64,000 nt of DNA from Xanthobacteraceae bacterium (GTDB lineage: Bacteria; Pseudomonadota; Alphaproteobacteria; Rhizobiales; Xanthobacteraceae). Position 1 is the stretch's first letter. The number at the start of each line of letters is the position of its first letter. A model generated the notes under the pieces. The model made no database searches. It had not been told where the DNA came from and saw only the letters and a program-made list of their open reading frames with translations. Below are positions 16,822 through 26,192 of this stretch, piece by piece. Location of the stretch: positions 124,001-188,000 of the forward strand of contig JANINJ010000026.1 in NCBI GenBank assembly GCA_024508855.1, read 5' to 3'. A program made the position numbers and the translations under genes.

Positions 16822-18144
16822 ATGGTCGCACCACTGAGAGTGGGGATCGCGGGCCTCGGCACCGTGGGTGCCGAGGTGGTCCGCACCATTGAACAGCAGG
16901 GACGGGTGCTGTCCGCCCGATGCGGCCGCGGTGTCCGCGTGGTCGTGGTGACCGCGCGTTCCAAGGCCAAGAAGCGTGGCGTCGATTTGCGCGGCATCAC
17001 GTGGGCGAAAAACGCGCTGGCGATCGCCACCGATCCAAACGTCGATTGCTTTGTTGAATTGATGGGCGGTGCCGGTGACCCGGCGCTGTCGGCCATCGAA
17101 GCGGCGCTCAAATCCGGCAAATCGGTTGTGACCGCTAACAAGGCGCTGATCGCCCGTCACGGACTGCGGCTCGCCAAGATTGCCGAAAAGCATGGCGGCC
17201 CGCTGAACTACGAGGCCGCAGTCGGCGCGGCCATTCCCGTCGTGAAGACGTTGCGCGAAGGGCTTGCCGGGACCGATATCGATCGCGTTTATGGTATCCT
17301 CAACGGCACCTGCAATTACATCCTGACACGAATGGAACAGGAAGGCCTGTCGTTCGCCGAATGCCTGAAGGATGCGCAGCGGCTCGGCTATGCCGAGGCC
17401 AATCCGTCGTTCGACGTCGACGGTCACGACACCGCGCAGAAACTGGCGATCCTTGCTAGCCTCGCGTTCGGCACTAAGGTGGCGCAGAGTGCCGTCTATG
17501 TCGAAGGCATTTCGTCCATTGCGCCGGAAGATTTGCGCGCCGCGGCGGAGCTTGGCTACCGCGTCAAGCTGCTGGGTGTGGCGGTGCGGACCAAGACCGG
17601 GATTGAGCAGCGCGTGCATCCGACCATGGTGCCGCGCTCGTCATCGATCGCGCAGGTCATGGGCGTCACCAACGCGGTGACGATCGACGGTCAGGGCATC
17701 TCACCGATCACGCTGGTGGGTCCGGGAGCCGGTGGCGCTGCGACCGCATCGGCGGTGATCGCGGATATCGCCGACGTTGCCCGCGGCATTCAGGTCAAGC
17801 CGTTCGGCCGGCCAGCCGCGCGGTTGCGCGCAACCCGCAAGGCGCCGATGGAGCGCCATGAAGGCGGCTATTATATCCGCCTGATGGCACGTGACTTGAC
17901 TGGAACCGCTGCCACGATCGCGACGCGCCTTGCGGAACGCAAAATTTCGATTGAATCCATTGTGCAGCGCCATCCCGATCGATCGTCAGACGGTGGACGC
18001 GCGAATGGCAAGTCTTCACCGGTGCCGGTAATTCTGATTACCTACGCGACCAATGAAGATGCGATGCGGAGCGCGCTCCAGGCCGTGCAACGCGACAAGG
18101 TGATCAGCGGACGTCCGCAGGTGATACGGATTGAAAAGAACTAA
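16822..18144 (+). CDS. hom: homoserine dehydrogenase
   Basis: Reduces aspartate semialdehyde to homoserine in the threonine/methionine branch. The 440 residues comprise a nucleotide-binding domain (VGIAGLGTVGAEVVRTIE), the catalytic domain with SVVTANKALIARHG, NYEAAVGAAIPVVKTLREG, and the signature GILNGTCNYILTRME followed by AEANPSFDVDGHDTAQKLAIL. A C-terminal ACT-type domain (YYIRLMARDLTGTAATIATRLAE) is probably a threonine sensor. No aspartokinase domain is fused. It follows the AlaC-like aminotransferase by 27 bases and precedes glpX by about 100 bases. Confidence 0.97.
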   Translation: MVAPLRVGIAGLGTVGAEVVRTIEQQGRVLSARCGRGVRVVVVTARSKAKKRGVDLRGITWAKNALAIATDPNVDCFVELMGGAGDPALSAIEAALKSGKSVVTANKALIARHGLRLAKIAEKHGGPLNYEAAVGAAIPVVKTLREGLAGTDIDRVYGILNGTCNYILTRMEQEGLSFAECLKDAQRLGYAEANPSFDVDGHDTAQKLAILASLAFGTKVAQSAVYVEGISSIAPEDLRAAAELGYRVKLLGVAVRTKTGIEQRVHPTMVPRSSSIAQVMGVTNAVTIDGQGISPITLVGPGAGGAATASAVIADIADVARGIQVKPFGRPAARLRATRKAPMERHEGGYYIRLMARDLTGTAATIATRLAERKISIESIVQRHPDRSSDGGRANGKSSPVPVILITYATNEDAMRSALQAVQRDKVISGRPQVIRIEKN

Positions 18145-18192
18145 CACACGGCCGTGGAGCAGGGTGACGCGCTTCGCACTGGGTCGTGTGTT
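18143..18192 (+). terminator. weak terminator-like stem after hom
   Basis: AACACACG at 18143-18150, overlapping the hom stop codon, can pair with CGTGTGTT at 18185-18192, followed by TCTTAAATT. The loop is long (34 bases) but contains smaller stems. It may attenuate rather than stop read-through into glpX. Confidence 0.35.
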
Positions 18193-18245
18193 TCTTAAAT
18201 TGTGACGGACGGTTGGTTCGTCCGGATCGTCAAGGAGTAGTATCG

Positions 18246-19247
18246 ATGTCGACACACATTTCCGTTCCGCCGCAGCAGTTGCTGGAGCGCATCCTGACGC
18301 TCGAAATCGTGCGCGTGACAGAGCGTGCCGCGGTATCGGCAGCTCGATTGCGCGGTCACGGCAACGAAAAGGCCGCGGACCAGGCGGCGGTGGACGCCAT
18401 GCGCCGCGAGCTCAACAAGATGCCGATCGAGGGCACGGTCGTGATCGGCGAGGGCGAGCGCGACGAAGCTCCGATGCTGTTCATCGGCGAAAAGGTCGGC
18501 ATCAATGCCGGGCCGCAGGTCGACATCGCAGTCGATCCGCTCGAAGGCACCACGCTATGCGCCAAGAACATGCCGGGTGCGATTGCCACCATGGCGATGG
18601 CCGACGGCGGTACGCTGCTGCACGCGCCCGACGTCTACATGCAGAAGATCGCGATCGGTCCCGGCTATGCGAAGGATGTCATTGATCTCGATGCCTCGCC
18701 GGCTGAAAACATCAAGCGCCTCGCCAAGGCCAAGGGTGTCGAGATGTCGGCGATCACCGCGCTGGTGCTCGATCGTCCGCGCCATGCGGATATCATCACT
18801 GCGATCCGAGGCACCGGCGCGGCTGTGCGGCTGATCACCGACGGTGACGTCGCCGGCGTCATCCATACGGCGGACCCGGAGAACACCGGCGTCGATATTT
18901 ATATGGGCACTGGCGGCGCTCCCGAGGGCGTGCTGGCCGCAGCAGCGCTGCGTTGCATCGGTGGCCAGATGCAGTGCCGGCTCATTCTCGATACCGAAGA
19001 GAAGCGCGACCGCGCCGCCAAGATGGGTGTCAAGGATCCCAAGATGATCTACGGCATCGAGGACATGGTGCGGGGCGACTGCCTGTTCGCCGCGACTGGC
19101 GTCACCAGCGGCTCACTGTTGTCCGGCGTCAAGTTCCGCAAGGATGGCGTGATCGAAACAGATACCGTCGTGATGCGGTCGGTGACCGGCACCGTGCGTT
19201 ACATCAAGGGCGAGCATCGCCAGCTGGAAAAATTCCATCTCGACTGA
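18246..19247 (+). CDS. glpX: class II fructose-1,6-bisphosphatase
   Basis: Dephosphorylates fructose-1,6-bisphosphate (and often sedoheptulose-1,7-bisphosphate) in gluconeogenesis and the Calvin cycle. The 333 residues contain the Li-sensitive phosphatase motifs EGTVVIGEGERDEAPMLFIGE, DIAVDPLEGTTLCA (metal-binding DPLEGT) and the substrate-binding IYMGTGGAPEGVLAAAAL, diagnostic of GlpX rather than class I FBPase. ATG 18246 is preceded by a perfect AAGGAG; the longer frame from 18186 is unlike the family. It shares orientation with hom and the following GNAT gene. Confidence 0.96.
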   Translation: MSTHISVPPQQLLERILTLEIVRVTERAAVSAARLRGHGNEKAADQAAVDAMRRELNKMPIEGTVVIGEGERDEAPMLFIGEKVGINAGPQVDIAVDPLEGTTLCAKNMPGAIATMAMADGGTLLHAPDVYMQKIAIGPGYAKDVIDLDASPAENIKRLAKAKGVEMSAITALVLDRPRHADIITAIRGTGAAVRLITDGDVAGVIHTADPENTGVDIYMGTGGAPEGVLAAAALRCIGGQMQCRLILDTEEKRDRAAKMGVKDPKMIYGIEDMVRGDCLFAATGVTSGSLLSGVKFRKDGVIETDTVVMRSVTGTVRYIKGEHRQLEKFHLD

Positions 19248-19256
19248 GTGGGGAAT

Positions 19257-19706
19257 ATGGGCGCGAACGTTGTCATCAAGCCTGTCGGGCAGGATGAGCG
19301 TGAGGCGTGGGCTCCGCTGTGGGCCGGCTACCTCACGTTCTACAAGACCAGCGTCCCTCCCGAGACGAGCGACATCACATGGGCGCGCTTCCATGATCCG
19401 GCCGAGCCGATGTTCGTGCTCGGCGCCTATGTGGACGGTAAGCTGACAGGGATCGTCCATTACCTGTTTCATCGCTCGACCTGGACGCCGGGCAACTACT
19501 GTTATCTGCAGGACCTGTTCGTGGCGGACAGCGCGCGCGGACTGGGGCTCGGGCGCGCGCTGATCGAGGCGGTCTACGAGAAGGCCAAGGCGGCCGGCGC
19601 CAGCCGCGTACATTGGCTTACCCATGAGACCAATGCGCAGGCACGCATTCTCTACGATCAGGTCGCCGACTATCCCGGGTTCATCCAGTACCGCAAGATT
19701 TTCTGA
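19257..19706 (+). CDS. GNAT family N-acetyltransferase
   Basis: A 149-residue acetyltransferase. The CoA-binding region reads YLQDLFVADSARGLGLGRALIEAVYEKA (Q/R-x-x-G-x-G as RGLGLG), followed by VHWLTHETNAQARILYDQV, typical of spermidine/diamine acetyltransferase-like GNATs. The start may be ATG 19257 or the GTG at 19248 directly after the glpX stop; GAGTGGGGAA serves as the best available ribosome site for the ATG. Tight spacing to glpX suggests co-transcription, but a functional link is not evident. Confidence 0.85.
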   Translation: MGANVVIKPVGQDEREAWAPLWAGYLTFYKTSVPPETSDITWARFHDPAEPMFVLGAYVDGKLTGIVHYLFHRSTWTPGNYCYLQDLFVADSARGLGLGRALIEAVYEKAKAAGASRVHWLTHETNAQARILYDQVADYPGFIQYRKIF

Positions 19707-19742
19707 CCGATCGCATCCGCCGATATCTGAAGCGAGGCACGC

Positions 19743-20471
19743 ATGAATACGTCGTCCGGGGTTCCCGCCGTCAAAGCCTTGGTGTTCGATGTGTTCGGCA
19801 CGGTGGTCGACTGGCGGATCAGCCTCATCGACGATTTCACGGCGTGGAGTAAAACGCGCGGCATTCAAGGCGACTGGACCGGTCTCGTCGATGCCTGGCG
19901 CGGCGCTTACGTTCCGTCGATGGACGAGGTGCGGAAGCATCCGGAGCGCGGCTATCTGGCGCTGGATACGCTGCACCGGCAGTCGCTCGAAAAGCTGGTC
20001 ACGCAGTTCGCCATTTCGGGATTGACGGAAGACGACCTCAGCTACATGACGCTGGGCTGGCATCGCCTGCATCCGTGGTCCGACAGCGTCAGCGGGCTCA
20101 CACGGCTAAAGACCAAGTTCACCATCGGCACGCTGTCGAACGGCAACGTCGCGCTGCTCAACAATATGGCCAAACATGCCGGCTTGCCGTGGGATCTGAT
20201 CTTGAGTGCCGAATTATTCGAGCACTACAAGCCGGATCGCGAAGTTTATCTGGGCGCCGCGCGGCTGCTTGGTCTGCAGCCGGAGCAGGTGATGATGGTC
20301 GCGGCCCACAACAACGACCTCAAGGCTGCGCAGGACCTGGGCCTGAAAACCGGCTTCGTTGCGCGGCCTACGGAATATGGCCCGCTGCAGAAGCGCGATT
20401 TCAAGGCCGACGGCGATTGGGATGTCGTCGCAACGGATTTCAACGATCTGGCCGCCCGACTCGGATGCTGA
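19743..20471 (+). CDS. haloacid dehalogenase type II (HAD superfamily)
   Basis: A 242-residue HAD hydrolase of the L-2-haloacid dehalogenase class. Motif I is FDVFGTVVDWR with nucleophile Asp near residue 18, and a helical cap follows. Motif II is TLSNGN, motif III the Lys in HYKPDREVY, and motif IV VAAHNNDLKAA. These match the type II dehalogenase signature, although many members hydrolyse phosphate esters or unknown substrates. It lies between the GNAT gene and recJ in the same orientation, 36 bases after GNAT; no halogenated-compound pathway genes are adjacent. Confidence 0.87.
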   Translation: MNTSSGVPAVKALVFDVFGTVVDWRISLIDDFTAWSKTRGIQGDWTGLVDAWRGAYVPSMDEVRKHPERGYLALDTLHRQSLEKLVTQFAISGLTEDDLSYMTLGWHRLHPWSDSVSGLTRLKTKFTIGTLSNGNVALLNNMAKHAGLPWDLILSAELFEHYKPDREVYLGAARLLGLQPEQVMMVAAHNNDLKAAQDLGLKTGFVARPTEYGPLQKRDFKADGDWDVVATDFNDLAARLGC

Positions 20472-20532
20472 TCGCGTGCATCGGGTCGCGAATCATTGAA
20501 GCCCTGAGCGCGATGCTTATGTGCTGCACACC

Positions 20533-22374
20533 ATGACGCCTCCCGCATCCGCATTGCCTGTCGAAATGCCAACCGCATTCCTCGGCGTTTCGAAATCGGC
20601 AACCGGACGCATCTGGCTCGATCGCCTCGATCCGCGTGGCGCGGCCCGCGCGCTGGCTATCGTGCAACGCTACCAACTGCCCGAAATGCTGGCGCGGGTG
20701 CTGGCGGGGCGCGGCGTCGAGATCGACGCCGTCGAGGATTTTCTCGACCCCACGATCCGCAAGCTGATGCCGGATCCGCACACCGTGACGCAGATGGAAA
20801 CGGCAGCGGCGCGGATCGCCGATGCCGCCATGCGCAAGGAGAAGGTGGCGATCTTCGGCGACTATGATGTCGACGGCGCAACCTCGGCGGCGCTGCTTGC
20901 CTGGCATCTGCGGCACTGCGGGCTCGATCCGCTGATCCACATTCCGGACCGTATCTTTGAAGGCTATGGCCCCAACGTCGAAGCGGTGAGGGGGCTGGCC
21001 GCGAAGGGCGCGACGCTGCTGGTGACGGTTGACTGTGGCACCACAAGTATCGAAGCGCTGGCGGAAGCCAAGAAACTCGGGATGTCGGTCGTGGTGATCG
21101 ATCATCACCAGTGCGGCGACGATCTGCCGGAGGTCGATGCATTGGTGAATCCCAATCGGCCGGACGATCTGTCGGGGCTCGGCCATCTCGCCGCGGTCGG
21201 GCTGGTGTTCGTGACGCTGGTCGCGGTCAACCGCGAGTTGCGGCAGCGCGGATTCTGGACCGGCGAAAAGCCCGAGCCGGATTTGCTCGGCATGCTGCAT
21301 CATGTGGCGCTGGGCACGGTCGCTGACGTTGCGCCGCTGACGGGACTTAATCGCGCCTTCGTCGCCAAGGGCCTGATTGCGCTACGCCGCCGCGATCACG
21401 TCGGCCATACGGCGTTGATGGATGTCGCGCGCCTCAGCGGACCGCCGGAGGCGTGGCATCTCGGCTTCATGCTGGGCCCGCGCATCAATGCCGGCGGCCG
21501 CATCGGGCGCGCCGATCTCGGCGTGCGGTTGCTGCTCGAAGGCGATGTCTCGGAGGCCGCGCGGGTCGCCGCCGAACTCGACCGCCTCAATACCGAGCGC
21601 CGCGCGATCGAACAGGTTGCGGAGGCGCAGGCGGAGGCCGAAGCGCTGGCGGCGCTCGGCCTCGAAGACAAGGGCGCGGTGATCGTCACGGCGTCCGAAG
21701 GCTGGCATCCCGGCGTCGTCGGTCTCGTGGCGTCGCGGCTGAAGGAAAAATTTTCGCGGCCGGCATTTGCCATCGCGCTGGAGCCGGGTGGCATCGGCAC
21801 CGGGTCAGGGCGCTCGATTTCCGGTGTCGATCTCGGCAAGACCGTGCGTCAGGCGGTGGCCGATGGTCTGCTGATCAAGGGCGGCGGCCATGCGATGGCG
21901 GCCGGCATCACGTTGCGCAAGGAAAGACTCGCGGAGTTTCGCGCCTACGCGGAGGCTGCGCTCGCGGAGGACGTCGCGCAGTCGCGCCATGCGAATGAGT
22001 TGTTCATCGATGGCGCGGTCAGCGCGCGCGCGGTGACGCCCGAACTCGTCACGACGTTGAATCGTGCCGGTCCCTATGGGAGCGCCAATCCCGAACCGGT
22101 CATCGCGCTGCCATCGCATCAACTGGTCTTTGCCGACGAAGTCGGGCAGGCGCATGTGCGCGTGCGCTTCAGGTCCGGCGATGGCGCCATGGTCAACGGC
22201 ATCGCGTTTCGCGCCATCGGCCAGAAACTCGGCAACGCCTTGAAGGAAAACCGCGGCCAGCTGTTGCACGTCGCCGGATCGCTCACGGTAGACCGCTGGC
22301 AGGGATCGGAGCGCGTACAGTTGCGGGTGATCGACGTCGCCGTTCCGGACGAGGGGCCGGCGCAGATCCGCTGA
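20533..22374 (+). CDS. recJ: single-stranded-DNA-specific 5'-3' exonuclease RecJ
   Basis: Nuclease of RecF-pathway recombination and mismatch repair, 613 residues. The DHH phosphoesterase motifs are present in order: FGDYDVDGATSAALL, VTVDCGT, IDHHQCGDD and NPNR, then the DHHA1 domain with ASEGWHPGVVGLVASRL and KGGGHAMAAGITL, and a C-terminal OB-type region. ATG 20533 is preferred over the in-frame GTG at 20521. It ends a co-oriented run from the aminotransferase through hom, glpX, GNAT and HAD, and converges on the lytic transglycosylase. Confidence 0.96.
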   Translation: MTPPASALPVEMPTAFLGVSKSATGRIWLDRLDPRGAARALAIVQRYQLPEMLARVLAGRGVEIDAVEDFLDPTIRKLMPDPHTVTQMETAAARIADAAMRKEKVAIFGDYDVDGATSAALLAWHLRHCGLDPLIHIPDRIFEGYGPNVEAVRGLAAKGATLLVTVDCGTTSIEALAEAKKLGMSVVVIDHHQCGDDLPEVDALVNPNRPDDLSGLGHLAAVGLVFVTLVAVNRELRQRGFWTGEKPEPDLLGMLHHVALGTVADVAPLTGLNRAFVAKGLIALRRRDHVGHTALMDVARLSGPPEAWHLGFMLGPRINAGGRIGRADLGVRLLLEGDVSEAARVAAELDRLNTERRAIEQVAEAQAEAEALAALGLEDKGAVIVTASEGWHPGVVGLVASRLKEKFSRPAFAIALEPGGIGTGSGRSISGVDLGKTVRQAVADGLLIKGGGHAMAAGITLRKERLAEFRAYAEAALAEDVAQSRHANELFIDGAVSARAVTPELVTTLNRAGPYGSANPEPVIALPSHQLVFADEVGQAHVRVRFRSGDGAMVNGIAFRAIGQKLGNALKENRGQLLHVAGSLTVDRWQGSERVQLRVIDVAVPDEGPAQIR

Positions 22375-22423
22375 GGCACGGACCGCCCGCCCTTCGCCGC
22401 ATCGTCAGGCAAGCCGTCTGCGT

Positions 22424-23653
22424 TCACGGCCCTTGGCGCAGCCGCGCGAGGACCTTCAATCCGGCGTAGCCGTCGGCGGGCAGGCCGGTCTTGGTCTGGA
22501 AATCCTTCACCGCCTTCATGGTGTCGTTGCCGACGCGGCCGTCGGTGCCGCCGGTGTCGAAGCCGGCTTTGGTCAGGCGTGTCTGCACTTCCTGCACTTC
22601 GGCCAAGGTCAAGGCGCGCTCGGAACCGGGGAAGGGGTGGATGAACGGGCCGGCACCGAGGATGCGGTCGCCGAGATGGCAGATCGCCAGCGCGTAGTTC
22701 ATCGACGGATTGTAGCTGCGCACCGCATAGAAATTCGGACCCAGCAGAAAGGCCGGACCGCCTGCGACGGGCACCCACAGTTTCGCCGAGGCATTCGGTT
22801 GCGGAAACGGCTGGCCATCGGCGCGGCTGATGCCGGATGCCGCCCAGGCGGCATAGCTGCGGCTCGCATTGGAGGAGCCACCCTGCGCGCGGACTTCGTA
22901 GCCCCAGTGTTCGTTGCGATGATAGTGACCGCGATTGACGAGGAATTTTGCCGTAGAGCCGAGTGCATCGTCCGGCTTGCCGAACGGCGAGACGCGGCCA
23001 TCGTGATCGTAATCGATGCCGACATTGAGCCAGACCTCGGGCATCCATTGTGTATGCCCCATCGCGCCGGCCCATGAGCCGCGCATTTCTTCCGGCGTGC
23101 TCCAGCCGCGCTGCACGATGCGCAGCGCGTTGATGAGTTCGGCTTCCCAATAGGTGCGGCGACGCGGTTCGTTCCAGGCCAGTGCCGCGAGCGATGGAAA
23201 TACCGGGCGCATATGGTTCTGCTGCACCAGCGGATCGCCATAGGCGGACTCGACGCCCCACAGCGCCAGCAATGTGCCGCGCTCGACGCCGAAATCCTTT
23301 TCGATCCGCGCGAACAGCGGCAGATGTTTTCGCAACGCTTCCTTGCCCGCAATGATGCGCCAGTCCGAAACGCGGCGGTTGATGTATTGCCAGGTCTGCT
23401 CGCGAAACTCCGGCTGGTTGCGCATCTGCTTGAACACGCTCATGTCGGGCTCGATCCGGCCCATCACGCGCGTGTAGGTCGCATCCGAAATGCCGCGCGC
23501 CGTGGCGCGTGCGCGGAAGGTCTCGCGCCATGCGTCGAATGCGGCTGGCGCGGCGGTCGCTGGATTGCCTCCGGCGAGCAGGGCACCCATCGCCAACGTG
23601 GATTGCAGCAACGTTCGCCGGTTCAGGCCGGCAGGGGAATCGGTTTCATCCAT
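22424..23653 (-). CDS. MltB-like lytic murein transglycosylase with peptidoglycan-binding domain
   Basis: Cleaves the MurNAc-GlcNAc bond to form 1,6-anhydro products. The 409 residues start with a twin-arginine-like signal (NRRTLLQSTLAMGALLAGG). The SLT_2 domain follows, with the catalytic Glu in GVESAYG and the conserved GSWAGAMGHTQWMP and DYDHDGR segments. The C-terminal peptidoglycan-binding repeat (VQTRLTKAGFDTGGTDGRVGNDTMKAVKDFQ) is complete. It is downstream of, and in the same direction as, an M23 peptidase, so two wall hydrolases are paired. Confidence 0.94.
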   Translation of the reverse strand: MDETDSPAGLNRRTLLQSTLAMGALLAGGNPATAAPAAFDAWRETFRARATARGISDATYTRVMGRIEPDMSVFKQMRNQPEFREQTWQYINRRVSDWRIIAGKEALRKHLPLFARIEKDFGVERGTLLALWGVESAYGDPLVQQNHMRPVFPSLAALAWNEPRRRTYWEAELINALRIVQRGWSTPEEMRGSWAGAMGHTQWMPEVWLNVGIDYDHDGRVSPFGKPDDALGSTAKFLVNRGHYHRNEHWGYEVRAQGGSSNASRSYAAWAASGISRADGQPFPQPNASAKLWVPVAGGPAFLLGPNFYAVRSYNPSMNYALAICHLGDRILGAGPFIHPFPGSERALTLAEVQEVQTRLTKAGFDTGGTDGRVGNDTMKAVKDFQTKTGLPADGYAGLKVLARLRQGP

Positions 23654-23724
23654 GGCCGCAGTCTAGGGTCTGACTGCGCACGCGTACAAAGGCTTTTGGT
23701 CGCGGCACGGTTCCCGGCCGAGGT

Positions 23725-25422
23725 TCAGCCGTTGGTTCCCGCGGACGGCGGCGGCTTCGCACTGTCGGCCGTGGGTGCCTTGGTGTCGGCAGGCGGCAAG
23801 GCGGGAGCGCGTTTGATCTCGCGGCCGCGGCCGTCGATCAGGCGTTCGTACGCGGAGATCAGCGTGACGTAGGGATTTACCCACAGCCATCCTTCGCGCG
23901 TAAACACCTGCACGTCGAAGTGGAGGTGACTGGTCGTTCCGCCGGGATAATCCTGATAGTTGGAAACCATGCCAAGCTTCTCGCCTTCCGCGACGCGGCG
24001 TCCGCTCAATACGCCATCGGCATCCATCTGCGACGGGTTCATGTGCATGTAGCGAAAGCGAATGTGCTCGGTCATGGTGTTGACCAGCAATGTTGCAGCC
24101 TGCTGTTTCGGCGCGCGGATCAACACGCCGTCGCGCACGGCGACGACGGGGAAATGGTTCGGCTCGCAGCGGTCGGCGCCGTCGTTGCGCAGAATGCAAG
24201 ACGAGGGGCGAATGTCCTGTCCCTGATGGCCGAAGCCGCTGGCGCATTGCCCGACGCCGAAATCGCGCGCTTCGCAGAAATTGTCCTGCCACGGATAGGA
24301 GTAATTTTCGGCGGCGGATTCATCGAACACCAGCGGCTTGTCGTTCGACTTGCAGTGATAGTGCGCGCCCTTGCGATGCGGAGGCGGCACGCGGCCGCGC
24401 ATGAAGCAGTCGCCCCAGTTCAGGAACGATTGCGAATTCGCGTAGGCCGGCGCGTTCTGCAGGGGAAAGCGAATTTGCGAATAGACGGCGAGATCCGGAT
24501 GGCCGTCCTGCTCGCGATAACCGCTCTTCTCGATGATCTCGCCCGAGGGACGGTAGGTGAAATCCGGCGAGGCCGTGAACGGACGCGCGGCGACGGTCGA
24601 CGGCGCATTGGAGCGCGGCCGCGACGGTAAGCCGCCGGCGATGCGCAGTGCTTTCAGGAATCGCTCGGCAACGGCGGACGCTTCATGACATGACAAGCGT
24701 AAGCTGCGCGGCGCGCTGTCGAGGCAATGGATCGAGACGACATAGGGCACGCCGAAGCGGCTGAAATGATAGCGCACAAAGCCTTCGCGGATCACGCGGC
24801 GCAAATCCGTGAACTGCCCCTCGAGGGCGCGAACCGCTTCGCCCTTGCCGGCGAAGGGATCGTCGATGTCGTAGACCAGGATCGATCCGGTGATCTGCAC
24901 CATCACCGGTTTCGTGTAGACCCGATCCGGCGCGCCTTGTCCCGGCGGCAGGGCAAACACGGCGTCGTAACCAGACAGTCCGGCAGCAAACATTTCGGCC
25001 GGCCGGAAGCCCGACTGGTAGTGCGAGACCGAGATGCCTTCGGGAACGCCGCCGGCGCGGTCATTCAGATAGGAGGCCGTGTCGAACGGCAGCAGCACCG
25101 GGATCGGGCTTCGGCTGATGCCGGTATAGATCTGCGATGTGACGGCGTTGAGTTGTTCGAACGCCGGCATGCTGCGTGGATCGAATGCCGGCAGCCGGCG
25201 GCGGCTTGCGAAGGTGAAACGTTCGGCGATCGAGGGCTGCGAGCGCAACTCGGATTTGAGTTGATCCAGCGCAGCCCGCCATTCGACATGAACGGCCGAC
25301 ACCGAAGGCGTCTTGAATTCATCGGCGCGGGCCGCGTTGCATGAAGCAAGAAGAACGACCGACGCTGCGAGCCAACGTAAGCTTGACCTGATCGCAGCGT
25401 ATCTGGAGGTCGTTCGTCTCAA
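23725..25422 (-). CDS. M23 (LytM-type) peptidase-domain protein
   Basis: A 565-residue exported protein with a C-terminal LytM/M23 metallopeptidase domain. The zinc motif appears as GHQGQDIRPS (HxxxD), and the second metal motif as TSHLHFDVQVF, so the active site is intact. The N-terminal signal reads WLAASVVLLASCNAARA, which fits either a lipobox (LASC) or a signal peptidase I site after ARA. The large central region matches no domain I recognise. The start is TTG at 25422 with GGGGGAG upstream; no ATG gives a signal peptide. Likely an endopeptidase or an amidase activator. It follows efp by 50 bases and precedes the MltB-like gene by 71. Confidence 0.86.
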   Translation of the reverse strand: MRRTTSRYAAIRSSLRWLAASVVLLASCNAARADEFKTPSVSAVHVEWRAALDQLKSELRSQPSIAERFTFASRRRLPAFDPRSMPAFEQLNAVTSQIYTGISRSPIPVLLPFDTASYLNDRAGGVPEGISVSHYQSGFRPAEMFAAGLSGYDAVFALPPGQGAPDRVYTKPVMVQITGSILVYDIDDPFAGKGEAVRALEGQFTDLRRVIREGFVRYHFSRFGVPYVVSIHCLDSAPRSLRLSCHEASAVAERFLKALRIAGGLPSRPRSNAPSTVAARPFTASPDFTYRPSGEIIEKSGYREQDGHPDLAVYSQIRFPLQNAPAYANSQSFLNWGDCFMRGRVPPPHRKGAHYHCKSNDKPLVFDESAAENYSYPWQDNFCEARDFGVGQCASGFGHQGQDIRPSSCILRNDGADRCEPNHFPVVAVRDGVLIRAPKQQAATLLVNTMTEHIRFRYMHMNPSQMDADGVLSGRRVAEGEKLGMVSNYQDYPGGTTSHLHFDVQVFTREGWLWVNPYVTLISAYERLIDGRGREIKRAPALPPADTKAPTADSAKPPPSAGTNG

Positions 25423-25472
25423 TCCTTCGGCTCCCCCGAGCGTCGATCGAATCCTCTGCTATGTCGCGGGGC

Positions 25473-26039
25473 TCAGTCCTTGGCGCGTTCGACGTAGGAG
25501 CCGTCTTCCGTCAGGACGACGATGCGGGTGCCGACGGCGACATGCGGCGGCACGCCGGTACGCACGCCGTTCGAGAGCAGCGCGGGCTTGTAGGACGACG
25601 ACGCCGTCTGGCCCTTGGTGACCGGCTCGGTTTCGACGACTTCGAGCGTCGCGCGCTGCGGCAACGTGATGGCGACCGGCACCATTTCGTGCAGCGAGAG
25701 TTTCACCACCATGTTTTCCTGCAGATAAGGCGCGGCATTGCCGACGATATCCTTCGGCACCTGGACCTGATCGTAGGTCTCGCCATTCATGAAGTGGAAG
25801 CCGTCCGCGTCTTCATAGAGATAGGTGAAGTTGTGATCCTCGATGGTGGCGCGCTCGACCGGATCGGTGGTCTTGTAGCGTTCGGAGATCTTTACGCCGT
25901 CGCTGATTCGGCGCATTTCGATCTGGCTCACCGGGGTTCCCTTGCCGGGATGGATGTTTTCGGCGGACAGGACCACATAGAGCTTGCCGTCTTGATCGAT
26001 GACGTTGCCCTTGCGAATAGAACTGGCGATGACTCTCAC
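25473..26039 (-). CDS. efp: elongation factor P
   Basis: Rescues ribosomes stalled on polyproline. The 188 residues have a KOW-like N-domain, EFP and C-terminal OB domains, with [17 protein letters not shown] start, YMHFMN-like [12 protein letters not shown] and the C-terminal [18 protein letters not shown]. The modifiable lysine sits in HPGKGTP as K33, equivalent to E. coli K34. The start is GTG at 26039, with AGGAA eight bases upstream; upstream residues in the open frame are not EF-P. epmA and epmB begin divergently 150 bases away, which predicts beta-lysylation of K33. Confidence 0.97.
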   Translation of the reverse strand: MRVIASSIRKGNVIDQDGKLYVVLSAENIHPGKGTPVSQIEMRRISDGVKISERYKTTDPVERATIEDHNFTYLYEDADGFHFMNGETYDQVQVPKDIVGNAAPYLQENMVVKLSLHEMVPVAITLPQRATLEVVETEPVTKGQTASSSYKPALLSNGVRTGVPPHVAVGTRIVVLTEDGSYVERAKD

Positions 26040-26192
26040 AGATAAAATTCCTAGTGTTCGGGTTCGGGACCGATCCGGGCTTGACCGATCCAGACTTGGA
26101 CGTCCCGGGGCCGGCGAAGCGGTTTCGGGCTGCAACATACTGATTTGGAGTGCAGATGCCAGCATTTTGCGCCCCAAGCGCCAGGAACCTTG

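Noticed and set aside
22119-23531. 470-codon minus-strand ORF overlapping recJ and the MltB-like gene
   Set aside because: It crosses the junction of two genuine genes in another frame and has no family features.
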